A program made the position numbers and the translations under genes. Positions 32,201-45,100 of a DNA stretch of 64,000 bases are shown one piece after another (the first letter of the stretch is position 1; each line of letters starts with the position of its first letter). The notes beneath the pieces are model-generated. The model had not been told where the DNA came from. It was given only the letters and a program-made list of their open reading frames with translations, and made no database searches. The stretch is from Nocardia veterana NBRC 100344 (GTDB lineage Bacteria; Actinomycetota; Actinomycetes; Mycobacteriales; Mycobacteriaceae): NCBI RefSeq assembly GCF_000308855.1, contig NZ_BAGM01000035.1, forward strand, positions 1 to 64,000. The letters run 5' to 3'.

Positions 32201-35200
32201 GCGCAATCCTCGGCCGCGACCGTCGCGCCGGAACGTGTCGCCGTGCTGGGTGCGGCGGCCGACCATCCCGACCTCGCGGCGCTGATCGACACGCTGTCCG
32301 CGGCCGCGGATCCGGTTGTTCCGGAGATCGTGCTGTGGCAGTGCCCCGAGCCCGAGGGCGCGCCGCCGGAGGCGGCCCGGCAGGTCGCGGCCGGTGTGGT
32401 CGACACGCTCCAGCGGTGGTTGAGCGATTCGCGCTTCGACCGCTCCCGCCTGGTCGTGGTGACCCGTTCCGCCGTGGCCGTCGACGCTGCCGAACCGGTG
32501 AGCCTGAGCCAGGCCCCGGTGTGGGGCGTGGTGCGCGCCGCACAAGCCGAACACCCGGACCGATTCCAGGTACTCGACCTGGACCGCACCGAACCGGCTC
32601 GGGACCCGATCGCGGTGGCGTCGCTGTCCGCCGCGGTGACCGGCGAACCCGAGGTCGCGGTGCGGGGTGCGACCGTGTTGGTTCCCCGGTTGCGGCGACG
32701 GGAGGCCGGCACCGAGGTGCGGCCGGTGGAACCCGGCACGGTGCTGATCACCGGCGGGACCGGTGGTCTCGGCGCGGTGATCGCCCGCCATCTCGTGGCG
32801 AATCATGGTGTGCGGCAGCTGCTTCTGGTATCCCGCCGCGGTCCGGATGCTCCCGGCGCGACGCGGTTGCGCGACGAGCTGGCCGAACTCGGCGCGCAGG
32901 TCGATATCGCCGCCTGTGATGTCTCCGATCGGGACGCTCTGGCCGCGGTGATCGACGGTATTTCCGACGACCGCCGCCTCGTCGGAGTCGTGCATGCGGC
33001 CGGGATCGTCGACAACGGCGTGATCGAGTCGATGACCGCAGATCGGATCGACGCCGTTTTCGCTCCGAAGGTCGATGCGGCGTGGCACCTGCACGAGCTC
33101 ACCCGCGATCGTCCGCTGTCGCTGTTCGTCTTGCTGTCCTCGGCGGGTGGTCTCGTCCTGGCGGCAGGGCAGGCGAATTACGCTGCGGCGAACGTCTTCC
33201 TGGACGCACTGGCCGCCTATCGTCATCGTTCGGGGTTGCCCGCGACATCGGTGGATTTCGGTTTGTGGGCGCGGTCGAGCGGTCTCGGCACGGAGCTGTC
33301 CGAGGCCGATTTCGAGCGGATGCGCCGGCAGGGCTTCCCGCCCTTGACCGAGTCCGAGGGTGTGGCGCTGTTCGATGCGGCGGTGGCCGCCGATTCGGCT
33401 CAGCTGGTGGCGCTGCGGATCGATCCCGCGATGCTTCGAGCCCACGGTGCGCGGATCCCGGCGCTCGCCCGTTCGATCGTCACGGACCGCGCGCCGCGAG
33501 TGGCGATACCCGCTGCGGCACAGGAATTCCGGCGGCGACTGGCCGCGTCGTCGGACTCCGAGCGGACGGCGGCGGTGCTCGACCTGGTTCGGTCGGTGGC
33601 CGCCGCTGTTCTCGGGCATCCGTCCGCGGATGCGGTGGAACCACAGCGGGCGTTCCGGGAATCGGGGTTCGATTCGCTCGGCGCGGTCGAGTTCCGGAAC
33701 CGGCTCGATGCCGCGACCGGTCTGAAACTGCCGGCGACACTGATCTACGACTATCCGACGCCGGAGGCCGTCGCGGACTTCATCCGCTCGGAACTCGACG
33801 GTGCGGCCGGGACCGATACCGTTGCGGTGGAACGGGTTGGGACGAGTGCGGATCCGATCGCGATCGTCGCGATGAGCTGTCGATATCCGGGCGGGGTCGG
33901 CTCACCGGAAGACCTGTGGCGGGTGGTCGAATCGGGCGCCGATACCACCGGTGATCTGCCCACGGATCGAGGCTGGGAGATCGACTCCCTCTACGATCCC
34001 GAGCCCGGAAAGGCGGGTCGCACCTACACCCGGAAGGGTGGATTCCTCTACAGCGCGGCCGAATTCGATGCCGACTTCTTCGGCATCAGCCCCAACGAGG
34101 CCACCACGATGGATCCACAGCAGCGATTGCTGCTGGAGACCTCGTGGGAAGCGCTGGAGCGGTCGGGGATCGACGTGACCGCGCTGCGCGGCAGCGCGAC
34201 CGGCGTCTTCACCGGCGTGTCGTTTCACGACTATCCCACCGGTGCGACCACGGGATCCATTGTGTCCGGGCGGGTTTCGTACGTATTCGGCTTCGAGGGT
34301 CCGGCGGTCACGGTGGATACGGCGTGTTCGTCGTCGCTGGTGGCCATGCATCTGGCCGCGCAGTCGCTGCGATCCGGCGAATGCGATCTGGCCTTGGCCG
34401 GCGGCGTGACGGTGATGGCGACACCGGATGTCTTCGTGGAGTTCAGTCGCCAGCGTGGGCTTTCGCCCGATGGGCGGTGTAAGTCGTTCGCGGATGCGGC
34501 CGATGGTGTGGGCTGGTCCGAGGGTGTCGGTGTGTTGGTGTTGGAGCGGTTGTCGGACGCGCGCCGGAATGGGCACGATGTGCTTGCGGTGCTTGCGGGT
34601 TCGGCGGTGAATCAGGATGGTGCGTCGAATGGTTTGACCGCGCCGAATGGTCCGTCGCAGCGTCGGGTGATTCGGCAGGCGTTGGCCAACGCCGGGATTT
34701 CACCGGCCGATGTGGATGCGGTGGAGGCGCACGGTACCGGCACTACCTTGGGTGATCCGATCGAGGCGCAGGCCCTGTTGGCGACCTACGGGCAGGACCG
34801 TGATCGTCCGTTGTGGTTGGGTTCGTTGAAGTCGAATATCGGTCATGCTCAGGCTGCGGCGGGGGTGGGTGGTGTGATCAAGATGGTCATGGCCATGCGC
34901 CACGGCGTGTTGCCGCGCACTCTTCATGTGGATCGTCCGAGTACGAAAGTGGATTGGTCGCAGGGCAATATCGAGTTGCTGACCGAGCCGGTCGAGTGGC
35001 CGGAGGTGGATCGTCCGCGTCGGGCCGGGGTGTCCTCGTTCGGAGTCAGCGGCACGAATGCGCATGTCATTCTCGAAGAGGCCCCCGACCCCGATATGGC
35101 ACCGACGCCGGATGCGAAGAAGGCGCTGCCGGGCGGCGTCGCGCCGTGGGTGATTTCGGCGCGTACGGGTAACGCACTCACCGAGCAGGCGCGGCGGTTG

Positions 35201-38200
35201 GCGGCGCACCTTGCCGACCGGGACGACGATCCGGTGGATATCGGGTCTTCCTTGTCGTCGCGGGCGGTGTTCGAGCATCGCGCGGTGGTGTTGGGGGAGC
35301 ACGGTGGCGATTTGCTGGCGGGTGTGCGGGCATTGGCTGCTGGTGAGTCCGATGCGCGTGTGGTGGCGGGCCGGGTGGTGTCGGGTTCGACGGGTGTGGT
35401 GTTTTCCGGTCAGGGCGCGCAGTGGGCCGGGATGGCTGCCGGGTTGCGTGTGTATCCGGTGTTCGCCGAGCAGTTCGATGCGATCGTCGCGGAGCTGGAT
35501 CCGCTTCTGGGGCAGTCTGTTTCGCTCGCGGAGGCGTTGGGGTCCGAGTCTTTGGTGGATCGGACGGTGTTTGCGCAGGCGGGTTTGTTCGCGTTCGAGG
35601 TGGCGTTGTTCCGTTTGCTCGAGTCGTGGGGGATGCGTGCGGATGTGGTGGCGGGTCATTCGATCGGTGAGGTCGCGGCGGCGCATGTGGCTGGTGTGTT
35701 GTCGTTGTCGGATGCGTGTGTGTTGGTCGCGGCTCGTGGTCGTTTGATGCAGGCCCTGCCGGTCGGCGGGGCAATGGTTGCCGTCGGTGCCTGCGAGGCC
35801 GATGTTCTGTCGTTGCTGGGCGAGGTTGGGGTCTCTGCCGGCCAGGTGTCGATCGCTGCGGTGAATGGTCCGTGGTCGGTGGTGGTTTCGGGTGTCGAGG
35901 ATGCGGTGGGGGCGGTTGTCGAGGGTTGTGTGGGGCGTGGTTGGCGGACGCGTCGGTTGCGGGTGTCGCATGCGTTCCATTCGGTGTTGATGGAGCCGAT
36001 GCTGGATGAGTTCGCTTCGGCGATAGCCGGTTTGACGTTCGCTGCGCCGTCGTTGTCGGTGGTGTCGACGGTGTCGGGTGCTGCGGTCGGTGCGGAGATG
36101 TCGGATCCGGCGTATTGGGTGGGTCAGGTTCGGGAGGCGGTGCGTTTCGCGGATGCGGTGACGACGATGGCGGAGTTGGGTGTCACCCGGTTCGCCGAAA
36201 TCGGCCCCGATGCCGCACTTTTCCCGATGATCAACCAAATCTTCGACGGTGGGCGAGGATCCGATTCCACCGGCGCGGAGCCGGTCGTGGTGGCGCTGGC
36301 GCGGCGGGACCGCGCGAATGCGGCCACGATGCTCGCCGGGGTGGCCGAACTGTTCGTCGGCGGCGCCGACGTCGATTGGGCCGCAATATATTCCGGTACC
36401 GGAGCCCGCCGCGTCGACCTGCCCACCTACGCCTTCCAACGTCGGCGCTACTGGCTGGCCGACCGGGCCGCCGCCGACGGCGGCGCCCGGGCGCTGGGCT
36501 TCGCCGCCACCGGACATCCGTTGCTGTCGGCGGTGGTGTCCCAACCGGATTCCGGCGCGGTCACCTTCAGCGGTCGCCTGTCGGTGCAGTCGCAGCCGTG
36601 GCTCGCCGATCACCAGGTGCTCGATACCGTGCTGTTCCCCGGTACCGGATTCGTCGAGCTCGTGCTGCACGCCGGGGAACGGATCGGCTGTGCGACGGTC
36701 GCCGAGTTGGTTCTGCAAGCGCCCATGGTGCTGCCACCGACCGGCGGGGTCGCGGTCCGGGTGGTCGTCGCCGACCGGGACGAGACGGGGCAACGCGCCG
36801 TGCGGGTCTACTCGTGCCCGGACGGCGACGTCGAAACGGCCGCGTCGTGGACCTTGCACGCCGAGGGGGTGCTCGCCCCCGCGGAACCGGTGGCCGCCGT
36901 CGATCTGGTGACCTGGCCGCCGGCCGGCGCTACCGCCGTCGACATCGGCGGCGTGTACGACGCGCTCGCTGCGCAGGGTTACCGCTACGGTCCGGTATTC
37001 CAGGCGTTGACATCGGTGTGGCGCGCGGGCGACGCCATCTATGCCGAGGTCGCCCTGCCCGAATCGGCGGGTGCCGATGCCGGCGGGTTCGGTCTGCATC
37101 CGGCCTTGCTGGACGCGGCACTGCATGCCGCGCAGGTCGCCGGAGATTCCGCAACCGACGAGGTCGCGCTGCCGTTCGAATGGTCCGGTGTCAGCGTGCA
37201 CGCGGCCGGGGCCGATGCGTTGCGGGTTCGGCTCACCCCGACGGGCGAGCACGCGCTCGCAGTGGACCTCGCGGATTCGGCGGGCGCCCCGGTGGCGTCC
37301 GTGCGGCAGCTCGCGACCCGGCCGATCGAGCGCGCCCAGCTCGACGGCGGAGCCTCATCCACCCGGAATTCGCTGTTCCATGTCGACTGGACACCGATCT
37401 CCGTTCCCGACGCCGCCGTCGACGCGGTGCCGTGGGCGGATCTCGGCGAGGACCTGCCCGCCGCCGTGACGGTCGATTGTCCGACCGGCAACGATCCGGA
37501 GGCCGTCCGCGCCGCGATCCACGAGATACTGCCGGTGCTGCAGGCCTGGACGACCGATCCTCGGTTCACCGACGCCGTCCTGGTGATCCGCACCGCGGGT
37601 GCGGTCTCCGTTGCGGGAGAGGACATCACGAACCTCGCCGGCGCGGCTGTCGCCGGTCTGGTCCGTTCCGCCCAGACCGAACATCCGGACCGAATCCTGT
37701 TGGTGGACGACGATTCCGGAGATTTCGGTGTGCTGGGCGGGATAGTCGCCGCCGCGGAGCCGCAGACCGCGGTGCGCGCGGGCCGGGTGTACGTGCCCCG
37801 TCTGGTCCGAACGCCGGCCGATCCGGCGTCCGCGGTGGCGAGCGACTTCGGCCCGGCGGACACCGTGCTGGTCACCGGCGCGAGTGGACTGCTCGGCGGG
37901 TTGTTCGCCCGGCATCTGGTGACCGCATACGGGGTGCGGCGGTTACTGCTGTCGAGTCGTCGCGGCGCGGACGCGCCCGGCGCCGCCGAGTTGCGCTCCG
38001 AGTTGCGTCGGCTCGGCGCCGAGGCCGAGTTCGTCGCGTGCGATGTCGCCGACCGGGACGCACTGGCCCGGATGCTGGCCGACATTCCGGTCGACCGCCC
38101 ACTGGCCGGTGTGTTCCATCTGGCGGGTGTGCTCGACGACGGCGCGATCGGTTCGCTGACCCCGGACCGGGTGGACACGGTCCTGCGTCCCAAACTCGAT

Positions 38201-39148
38201 GCCGCGCTGCATCTGCACGAACTCACCCGGGACCTGTCGTTGAAGGCGTTCGTCCTGTTCGGTTCCGTGGCCGGGACGTTCGGCAACGCGGGACAAGGCA
38301 ACTACGCGGCGGCCAACGCGGCCCTGGATGCGCTGGCGGTCCACCGCCGGGCCACCGGACTGCCGGGGCAAGCGCTCGCCTGGGGGCTGTGGGGCATGGA
38401 CGGCGGTATGGCGGCCGACCTCGATGCCGTCGACCGGCAGCGAATCGCGCGTGCCGGTGTGCTCCCGCTGACCGAGTCGCAGGGACTCGCGCTCTTCGAC
38501 GCGGCGACCGGAATCGGCCGGGCCACAACGGTTCTCGCTCGGGTCGATCTGGCGGGTATGCGTGCCGCGGATGCGGTCTCGCCCTTGTTCGCCGAGCTGA
38601 TCCCGCAGCGCCGCAAGGCGGCCTCCGGTGCGGCGGCGGCCTTCCGGGCGCGGGTGGCCGGCATTCCCGAGGCCGAGCGCGTCGGGATGCTGCTGGAGCT
38701 CGTTCGCGGGCAGGTCGCGACCATCCTGGGGCACGCGAATCCGAATGCGATCCAGGCGGACCGGGCCTTCAACGACCTGGGTTTCGACTCGGTCACCGCT
38801 GTCGAATTCCGCAACGCCCTGAAGGCCGCGACGGGTTTGCCGCTCCCCGCGACCCTGGTCTTCGACTATCCCACGGCCCAGGCACTGGCCGAGCACCTCG
38901 CCGACAGCCTCACCGAGCGCGGCTCCGGCGACAGCCCGGATCTGCCCGAAGACGACATTCGTCGAGCCCTGCAGACGATTCCGCTGACCCGGCTCCGCGA
39001 GGCCGGCCTGCTGGAGGCACTGCTGCAGCTCGCCCAGGGCCAGGACCGAACCGACGACACCGATCGGGACCGCACCGGCGACTCGATCGACGCGCTGGAT
39101 ATCGACGACCTGATCGACCTGGCGTACCACAGCTCATCCGAGGACTGA
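29264..39148 (+). CDS. Type I modular polyketide synthase, modules 5 and 6
   Basis: A 3294-aa two-module protein beginning with a coiled-coil docking helix (residues 1-35). M5: KS (37-466), AT (576-936, GHSIGE/HAFH, malonyl), no DH, KR (1158-1406, GGTGGLG, VDN in place of LDD), ACP (1421-1513); predicted to leave a hydroxyl. M6: KS (1528-1945), AT (2043-2400, malonyl), DH (2413-2693) whose first motif is [10 protein letters not shown], with Asp where Gly is expected, while the catalytic His and DAALH are kept; KR (2864-3120, GASGLLG, LDD, FGS before the catalytic Tyr with the second Ser retained), ACP. The C-terminal docking region (3225-3294) has [19 protein letters not shown], a different class from the two upstream proteins. 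M6 KS and AT carry the T-rich third-position patches described separately. The start ATG overlaps the upstream stop; the next gene begins 2 bp after this stop. Confidence 0.93.
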   Translation: MSNPETSNEERLSRYLRKVTAELRAAKKQIRHLEDRAAEPIAIVGMSCRYPGGADTPERLWELVATGTDAVGPFPADRGWDLERLFDPDPGTPGTVCTREGGFLDAAGDFDPGFFGIGPREAAAMDPQQRLFLEAAWEALEDAGIDPISLRGGDTGVYAGVIHQDYGPRVGSPGLTAEAEGHAYPGVSSAVLSGRVAFTFGFKGPALSVDTACSSSLVALHLACQALRQGDTSLALVGGVTVMSDPTLLIAFGRQRALSPDGRCRAFAAGANGTGFSEGLGMLVVERLSDARRNGHQVLALIRGSAVNQDGASNGLTAPNGPSQEKVITDALANAGLTPADIDVVEAHGTGTTLGDPIEAQALIATYGRERVAGPLRLGSLKSNIGHTSAAAGVGGVIKMVQALRHDLLPATLHVDAPTPHVDWSAGTVRLLTAAEPWPAGERVRRAAVSSFGASGTNAHLILEEAPAPEVASDDPDGADRVPVVAPGLSPWLISAKTESGLRAQAAALLTWVTDHPDLAVDDIGWSLVTTRARLEWRGSVVGADRATMLAGLAALAEHGAAATAGAVATGQAVDRKAAFLCTGQGAQRVGMGRELYAAFPVFAAAVDEICEQLDPLLGGSLAELMFTGRWSGGAPDDVDGPVLDRTEFTQPALFAYEVALGRLLISFGVTPDVLLGHSIGELAAAHLAGVWSLPDACRLVAARGRLMGRLPRGGAMLAVAASEAEVAAALADDTGRVAVAAVNSPVSVVVSGDEDAVTALGRRFAARGRNTSRLAVSHAFHSHRMEPMLAEYEAVARDLTYHRPQIPLVSTVSGRLMGDEVLDPRYWVEQVRATVRFAPGVDALVAAGVRRFVEVGPDAVLTAMTRECLPEHIESQASVVAGARRGRPEVEQFVSCLAHAHVVGADVDWPAFFAGRRVSRVPLPTYAFQRHRYWLDSGPRTAVVDVAGLAAVDPALPGAANSVPESEVLLSTVEWVAAAQSSAATVAPERVAVLGAAADHPDLAALIDTLSAAADPVVPEIVLWQCPEPEGAPPEAARQVAAGVVDTLQRWLSDSRFDRSRLVVVTRSAVAVDAAEPVSLSQAPVWGVVRAAQAEHPDRFQVLDLDRTEPARDPIAVASLSAAVTGEPEVAVRGATVLVPRLRRREAGTEVRPVEPGTVLITGGTGGLGAVIARHLVANHGVRQLLLVSRRGPDAPGATRLRDELAELGAQVDIAACDVSDRDALAAVIDGISDDRRLVGVVHAAGIVDNGVIESMTADRIDAVFAPKVDAAWHLHELTRDRPLSLFVLLSSAGGLVLAAGQANYAAANVFLDALAAYRHRSGLPATSVDFGLWARSSGLGTELSEADFERMRRQGFPPLTESEGVALFDAAVAADSAQLVALRIDPAMLRAHGARIPALARSIVTDRAPRVAIPAAAQEFRRRLAASSDSERTAAVLDLVRSVAAAVLGHPSADAVEPQRAFRESGFDSLGAVEFRNRLDAATGLKLPATLIYDYPTPEAVADFIRSELDGAAGTDTVAVERVGTSADPIAIVAMSCRYPGGVGSPEDLWRVVESGADTTGDLPTDRGWEIDSLYDPEPGKAGRTYTRKGGFLYSAAEFDADFFGISPNEATTMDPQQRLLLETSWEALERSGIDVTALRGSATGVFTGVSFHDYPTGATTGSIVSGRVSYVFGFEGPAVTVDTACSSSLVAMHLAAQSLRSGECDLALAGGVTVMATPDVFVEFSRQRGLSPDGRCKSFADAADGVGWSEGVGVLVLERLSDARRNGHDVLAVLAGSAVNQDGASNGLTAPNGPSQRRVIRQALANAGISPADVDAVEAHGTGTTLGDPIEAQALLATYGQDRDRPLWLGSLKSNIGHAQAAAGVGGVIKMVMAMRHGVLPRTLHVDRPSTKVDWSQGNIELLTEPVEWPEVDRPRRAGVSSFGVSGTNAHVILEEAPDPDMAPTPDAKKALPGGVAPWVISARTGNALTEQARRLAAHLADRDDDPVDIGSSLSSRAVFEHRAVVLGEHGGDLLAGVRALAAGESDARVVAGRVVSGSTGVVFSGQGAQWAGMAAGLRVYPVFAEQFDAIVAELDPLLGQSVSLAEALGSESLVDRTVFAQAGLFAFEVALFRLLESWGMRADVVAGHSIGEVAAAHVAGVLSLSDACVLVAARGRLMQALPVGGAMVAVGACEADVLSLLGEVGVSAGQVSIAAVNGPWSVVVSGVEDAVGAVVEGCVGRGWRTRRLRVSHAFHSVLMEPMLDEFASAIAGLTFAAPSLSVVSTVSGAAVGAEMSDPAYWVGQVREAVRFADAVTTMAELGVTRFAEIGPDAALFPMINQIFDGGRGSDSTGAEPVVVALARRDRANAATMLAGVAELFVGGADVDWAAIYSGTGARRVDLPTYAFQRRRYWLADRAAADGGARALGFAATGHPLLSAVVSQPDSGAVTFSGRLSVQSQPWLADHQVLDTVLFPGTGFVELVLHAGERIGCATVAELVLQAPMVLPPTGGVAVRVVVADRDETGQRAVRVYSCPDGDVETAASWTLHAEGVLAPAEPVAAVDLVTWPPAGATAVDIGGVYDALAAQGYRYGPVFQALTSVWRAGDAIYAEVALPESAGADAGGFGLHPALLDAALHAAQVAGDSATDEVALPFEWSGVSVHAAGADALRVRLTPTGEHALAVDLADSAGAPVASVRQLATRPIERAQLDGGASSTRNSLFHVDWTPISVPDAAVDAVPWADLGEDLPAAVTVDCPTGNDPEAVRAAIHEILPVLQAWTTDPRFTDAVLVIRTAGAVSVAGEDITNLAGAAVAGLVRSAQTEHPDRILLVDDDSGDFGVLGGIVAAAEPQTAVRAGRVYVPRLVRTPADPASAVASDFGPADTVLVTGASGLLGGLFARHLVTAYGVRRLLLSSRRGADAPGAAELRSELRRLGAEAEFVACDVADRDALARMLADIPVDRPLAGVFHLAGVLDDGAIGSLTPDRVDTVLRPKLDAALHLHELTRDLSLKAFVLFGSVAGTFGNAGQGNYAAANAALDALAVHRRATGLPGQALAWGLWGMDGGMAADLDAVDRQRIARAGVLPLTESQGLALFDAATGIGRATTVLARVDLAGMRAADAVSPLFAELIPQRRKAASGAAAAFRARVAGIPEAERVGMLLELVRGQVATILGHANPNAIQADRAFNDLGFDSVTAVEFRNALKAATGLPLPATLVFDYPTAQALAEHLADSLTERGSGDSPDLPEDDIRRALQTIPLTRLREAGLLEALLQLAQGQDRTDDTDRDRTGDSIDALDIDDLIDLAYHSSSED
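34310..35050 (+). repeat. KS patch repeat, module 6 copy
   Basis: The stretch from the VDTACSSS codons to the end of the KS is nearly the same DNA as in modules 7-10, including synonymous third positions. It is richer in T and G at third positions (gtgttggtgttggagcgg) than the flanking KS codons. Boundaries are approximate. Confidence 0.75.
35261..36213 (+). repeat. AT patch repeat, module 6 copy
   Basis: The whole AT core, from [10 protein letters not shown] to EIGPDA, repeats in modules 7-10 with few base changes. Its first half (to about 35640) matches the module 9 copy almost base for base. Confidence 0.8.
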
Positions 39149-39150
39149 GA

Positions 39151-42100
39151 ATGACGAACCCCGACGACAAGACCCAGAAGCTGGCGCAGGCGCTGCGTGT
39201 CTCGCTCAAGGAGACCGAACGTTTGCGGGCGCGAAACCGCAAACTCGACGCGGCCCTGCGGGAGCCGATCGCGATCGTCGGGATGGCGTGCCGGTACCCG
39301 GGCGGGGTCGATTCGCCGGAGGCGCTGTGGCGGCTGGTAGCCGAGGGCGGCGACGCGACCTCGGAATTCCCGGCCAACCGCGGGTGGGATGTCGAACGGC
39401 TCTACGACCGGACCGGCGAGACCCCGGGGAGTACGTACACCCGCGAGGGCGGATTCCTGCATTCCGCCGGCGAATTCGACGCCGCGTTCTTCGGGATCAG
39501 CCCCAACGAGGCCGCGATGATGGACCCGCAGCAGTTCCTGCTGCTGGAGACCTCGTGGGAAGCGCTGGAGCGCTCCGGTATCGATGCAGCCTCGTTGCGC
39601 GGCAGCTCGACCGGCGTCTTCACCGGCATGATGTACCACGACTATCCGGCCAACGCGAACTCCGGAGCCATTGCGTCCGGGCGGGTTTCGTACGTTCTCG
39701 GGTTCGAAGGGCCGTCCGTCACGGTGGATACGGCGTGTTCGTCGTCGCTGGTGGCCATGCATCTGGCCGCGCAGTCGCTGCGGTCGGGTGAATGCGATCT
39801 GGCGTTGGCCGGCGGCGTGACGGTGATGGCCACGCCGGAGACGTTCATCGAATTCAGTCGCCAGCGTGGCCTGTCGCCCGATGGGCGGTGTAAGTCGTTC
39901 GCGGATGCGGCCGATGGTGTGGGCTGGTCCGAGGGTGTCGGTGTGTTGGTGTTGGAGCGGTTGTCGGACGCCCAGCGTAACGGGCATCGGATTCTTGCGG
40001 TGCTTGCTGGTTCGGCGGTGAATCAGGATGGTGCGTCGAATGGTTTGACGGCGCCGAATGGTCCGTCGCAGCGTCGGGTGATTCGGCAGGCGTTGGCCAA
40101 TGCTGGGGTTTCGCCTGCGGATGTGGATGTGGTGGAGGCGCACGGTACCGGCACTACCTTGGGTGATCCGATCGAGGCGCAGGCATTGCTGGCGACCTAC
40201 GGGCAGGACCGTGACCCGGGTCGTCCGTTGTGGTTGGGTTCGTTGAAGTCGAATATCGGTCATGCTCAGGCCGCGGCGGGTGTGGGTGGTGTGATCAAGA
40301 TGATCATGGCCATGCGTCATGGTGTGTTGCCGCGCACTCTTCATGTGGATCGTCCGAGTACGAAAGTGGATTGGTCGCAGGGCAATATCGAGTTGCTGAC
40401 CGAGCCGGTCGAGTGGCCGGAGGTGGATCGTCCACGTCGGGCCGGGGTGTCCTCGTTCGGGATCAGTGGCACCAACGCACACGTCATCATCGAACAGCCC
40501 CCGGTCATCGAACCGGCGCCGGACCCGGTGGTGCGGACCGCTCCGGCCGGCGGCGTTCTGCCGTGGGTGGTCTCGGCGCGCAGTGGTGTCGCGCTGCCCG
40601 CACAAGCGGCACGGCTGGCGACCCACCTCGCCGGCTCGGGATCGACAGCGGGGGAGCAGGATCCGCTCGACGTAGGGTTTTCGCTGGCCTCGCGGGGACT
40701 GTTCGAGCATCGTGCGGTCGTGTTCGGTGAGCACTGGGACGAATTGCTGGCGGGTGTGCGGGCATTGGCTGCTGGTGAGTCCGATGCGCGTGTGGTGACG
40801 GGCCGGGTGGTGCCTGGTTCGACCGGTGTGGTGTTTTCCGGTCAGGGCGCGCAATGGGCCGGCATGGCTGCCGGGTTGCGTGTGTATCCGGTGTTCGCCG
40901 AGCAGTTCGACGCGATCGTCGCGGAGCTGGATCCACTGCTGGAGCAGGGCATTTCGCTGTCCGAGGCGGTGGAGTCCGAGGAAATCGTGGATCGGACGGT
41001 GTTCGCTCAGGCGGGATTGTTCGCCTTCGAGGTGGCGTTGTTCCGTTTGCTCGAGTCGTGGGGGATGCGTGCGGATGTGGTGGCGGGTCATTCGATCGGT
41101 GAGGTCGCGGCGGCGCATGTGGCTGGTGTGTTGTCGTTGTCGGATGCGTGTGTGTTGGTGGCGGCTCGTGGTCGGTTGATGCAGGCCCTGCCGGCCGGTG
41201 GGGCGATGGTTGCCGTCGGTGCCTGCGAGGCTGATGTTCTGTCGTTGTTGCCGCAGAATGTGTCGATCGCGGCGGTGAATGGTCCGTCGTCGGTGGTGGT
41301 TTCGGGTGTCGAGGATGCGGTGGGGGCGGTTGTCGAGGGTTGTGTGGGGCGGGGTTGGCGGACGCGTCGGTTGCGGGTGTCGCATGCGTTCCATTCGGTG
41401 TTGATGGAGCCGATGCTGGATGAATTCGCTTCGGCGATAGCCGGTTTGGCGTTCGCTGCGCCGTCGTTGTCGGTGGTGTCGACGGTGTCGGGTGCTGCGG
41501 TCGGTGCGGAGATGTCGGATCCGGCGTATTGGGTGGGTCAGGTTCGGGAGGCGGTGCGTTTCGCGGATGCGGTGACGACGATGGCGGAGTTGGGTGTCAC
41601 CCGGTTCGCCGAAATCGGCCCGGATGCGGTCCTGACCCCCATGATCACCCAGACCCTCGACGAGACGCAGATCGCCGCCCTCGCCGACGCCACGCCGACC
41701 GTCACGGCGCTGGCCCGAAAGCAGCGGGCCGACGCGAGGACGGTGCTGGCCGGGGTGGCCCGATTGTTCGTCGCCGGTACCGAGGTCGATTGGGCGGCAC
41801 TGTATTCCGGTACCGGAGCCCGCCGCATCGACTTGCCCACCTACGCCTTCCAGCACGAGCGGTACTGGCTCGATGTGCGGCAGGTCCTGGCCGGGTCGTG
41901 GCTGGGCGCCGAACTGGGCGGGGTCACCGCCGCCGGTCTCGATGTCGTGGACCATCCGCTGCTCGGCGCCGCGGTGCCGCATCCCGAATCGGGCGGGGTG
42001 AGCTTCACCGGCCGCTGGTCGGTCGATTCCGTCTCCTGGCTCGCCGATCACAGTGTGTTCGGCGTGGTGCTGCTGCCGGGTACCGGATTCGTCGAGTTGG

Positions 42101-45100
42101 CCGCGCATGTCGGCGGGCTGCTGGGCTGTGGTGTGGTGGAGGAGCTCGTCCTGCACACCCCGCTGGTGTTGCCGCCGGACGGCGCCGTATCGGTCCAGGT
42201 TGTGGTGGCCGCCGCCGACGACACCGGTCGTCGCCGCCTGACCGTCCATTCGCGGCGGTCACCGGAGCAGCCGTGGACGATCCACGCCGAAGGCGTGCTC
42301 ACCCCGGCCGCCGCGAGTGCCGATTTCGATCTGACCGCCTGGCCTCCAAACGATGCGCGACCGCTCGATATCGACGGCAGCTACGACGAGCTGCTCGATC
42401 TCGGCTACGGCTACGGCCCGGCGTTCCGAGGACTGCGGGCCGCCTGGCAGCGCGGCGACGAACTGTTCGCCGAGGTCGCGCTGCCCGATCCGGAGGACGC
42501 CGAGGGCTTCGGTATCCACCCCGCCCTGTTCGATGCCGCGCTGCATGTCCGGATCGTGCATGCGCTGCGCACCCACGGGGGGACGTCCCCGGCGCTGCCG
42601 TTCAGCTGGAACGGGGTCGCCGTGCACGCGGCGGGCGCCGCGGTGGTCCGGGTCCGGATCGCCCTCGAGGGCGACACCTTCGGCGTGCAGGTCGCCGATG
42701 AGCAGGGACGACCCGTGCTGTCGGTGGCCGCACTGCTGTCTCGTACCGTATCGGCCGAGCAGCTCGACGCGAACCGGGTCGCGCAGGATCTGTTCGCGGT
42801 GGAGTGGGTGGCGGCGTCCCGGGCGGCGACGGCCGCACCCGAACGGGTGGCGGTGCTGGGCTACGGCCCCTCCGCCGCACCGGTGTCCGAATACCGCGAT
42901 CTCGCCGCGCTGATCGCCGAGCTGAACGCCGCCGAGGCACCGGCCACGCCGGATATCGTGCTGCTGCGCTGCCCGGATTCCGCCGGGACGCCGCCAGAGT
43001 CGGCGCGTCGAGTGGTCACCGACGTACTCGAGACCGTGCAGCTGTGGCTCGGTGATGCGCGCTTCGCCTCCTCCCGGTTGGTCGTGGTGACCGAAGGCGC
43101 TGTGGCCGTGGGTATTTCCGATCGGATCAACCTGGGTCAGGCGCCGGTATGGGGTTTGCTGCGGGCGGCGCAGGCGGAGCATCCGGATCGTTTCCAACTC
43201 CTCGACCTCGATCCCGGCGCCGATGCGGCCCATGATCCGATGGCCCTGGCCGCGCTGGCCGCCGCCGCGGCGGGCGAGCCCGAGATGGCGGTGCGGGGCG
43301 GTGCGCTGCTGGTGCCGCGATTGAGCCGGCAGCCGGTCGGTACCATCGCCGGCCCCGACCTACCGGGCACGGTGCTGGTGACCGGGGGGACCGGCGGCCT
43401 GGGCGCGGTGATCGCCCGGCATCTGGTGACGAAATACGGTGCGCGACAGCTACTTCTGACATCCCGCCGCGGGGCCGACGCGCCCGGCGCCGCGGAGTTG
43501 GCCGACGAGCTGGCGGAGCTGGGTGCGCAGGTGCGGATCGCGGCCTGCGACGTATCCGATCCGGCCGCGGTGACGGCGCTGATCGACAGCATCCCGGACG
43601 AACATCCCCTGGTCGGGGTGGTACATGCCGCCGGCGCCGCCGACAACGGCGTCGTCGAGTCCATGACCGCGGACCGGATCGATCATGTCTTCGCGCCGAA
43701 GGCCGACGCGGCATGGCATCTGCACGAATCGACCCGTGATCGGCCGCTGTCGATGTTCGTACTGGTGTCGTCGGCGGGTGGCCTCGTGCTGGCCGCCGGA
43801 CAGGCGAATTACGCTGCGGCGAACGTGTTCCTGGACGCGCTGGCGGTGCATCGCCGCTCCGCTGGTCTGCCTGCGACATCCATCGATTACGGGTTGTGGG
43901 CGCGATCGAGCGGGCTGGGCACCGAGCTGTCGGAGGCCGATTTCGAGCGGATGCGCAGACAGGGCTTCCCGGCACTGACCGAGGCCGAGGGGCTGGGCCT
44001 GCTGGACGCGGCGCTCGCGACCGACGCCGCTCAGCTGGTGGCGCTGCGGATGGACCCAGCCGTGCTGCGGACCCGCGGCGAGCAGCTCCCCGCGCTGATG
44101 CGTCGGATCGTCCCCGCCCCGGTGCGCCGCACCACCGCGACCTCCGGGGCGGCTCGCGCCTTCCTGGATACCCTCGCCGGTTTGTCGGGCGCCCAACGCC
44201 GGGCGGCCGTCCTCGATCTGGTTCGGTCGGTCGCCGCCGGTGTGCTCGGGCACGCCTCCGCGGAGGCGGTCGAGCCGCAACGGGCCTTCCAGCAGTTGGG
44301 ATTCGATTCGCTCGGTGCGGTGGAGTTCCGCAACCGGCTCAATGCGGCGACCGGCCTGAAACTTCCGGCCACCCTGGTCTTCGATTATCCGAACGCGCAG
44401 ATCGTCGCCGAATTCATCGAATCGGAACTGGGCGGGACGACGACCGCCGTCGAGCCGGTGGTCGACCGGGTTCGGGTGGGTGATGATCCGATCGCGATCG
44501 TGGCGATGAGTTGTCGTTATCCGGGTGGGGTGGCCTCGCCGGAGGATCTGTGGCGCTTGGTGTTCGAGGGCGTCGATACCACCGGTGAGTTGCCGGTCGA
44601 TCGGGGCTGGGATATCGACGCCCTCTACGACCCCGAGCCCGGTAAGGCCGGGAAGTCCTACACCCGCCGTGGCAGCTTCCTGTATTCCGCCGCGGAATTC
44701 GATGCCGATTTCTTCGGCATCAGTCCGAACGAGGCGACTCTGATGGATCCGCAGCAGCGTTTGCTGCTGGAGACGTCGTGGGAAGCACTGGAACGCGCGG
44801 GGATCGATCCGTCCGTCCTGCGCGGCAGTGCGACCGGGGTGTTCACCGGGGTGATGTACCACGACTACGGCCACGCGAGCGAAAGCGGCAACAGTGCCGG
44901 TGGCAGCCTGGTCTCGGGCCGGGTCGCCTACACGCTGGGGCTGGAAGGTCCTGCGGTGTCGGTGGATACGGCGTGTTCGTCGTCGCTGGTCGCACTGCAT
45001 CTGGCCGCCGGATCGCTGCGGTCGGGGGAATGCGATCTGGCCTTGGCCGGTGGTGTGGCGGTGATGTCGTCGCCGGAGATGTTCATCGAATTCAGCCGGC

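Noticed and set aside
36115..39150. In-frame upstream extension of the last PKS gene
   Set aside because: It overlaps the real M6 AT-DH-KR-ACP coding of the previous PKS in another frame and is Arg/Gly-rich noise. ATG 39151 begins a proper docking helix.
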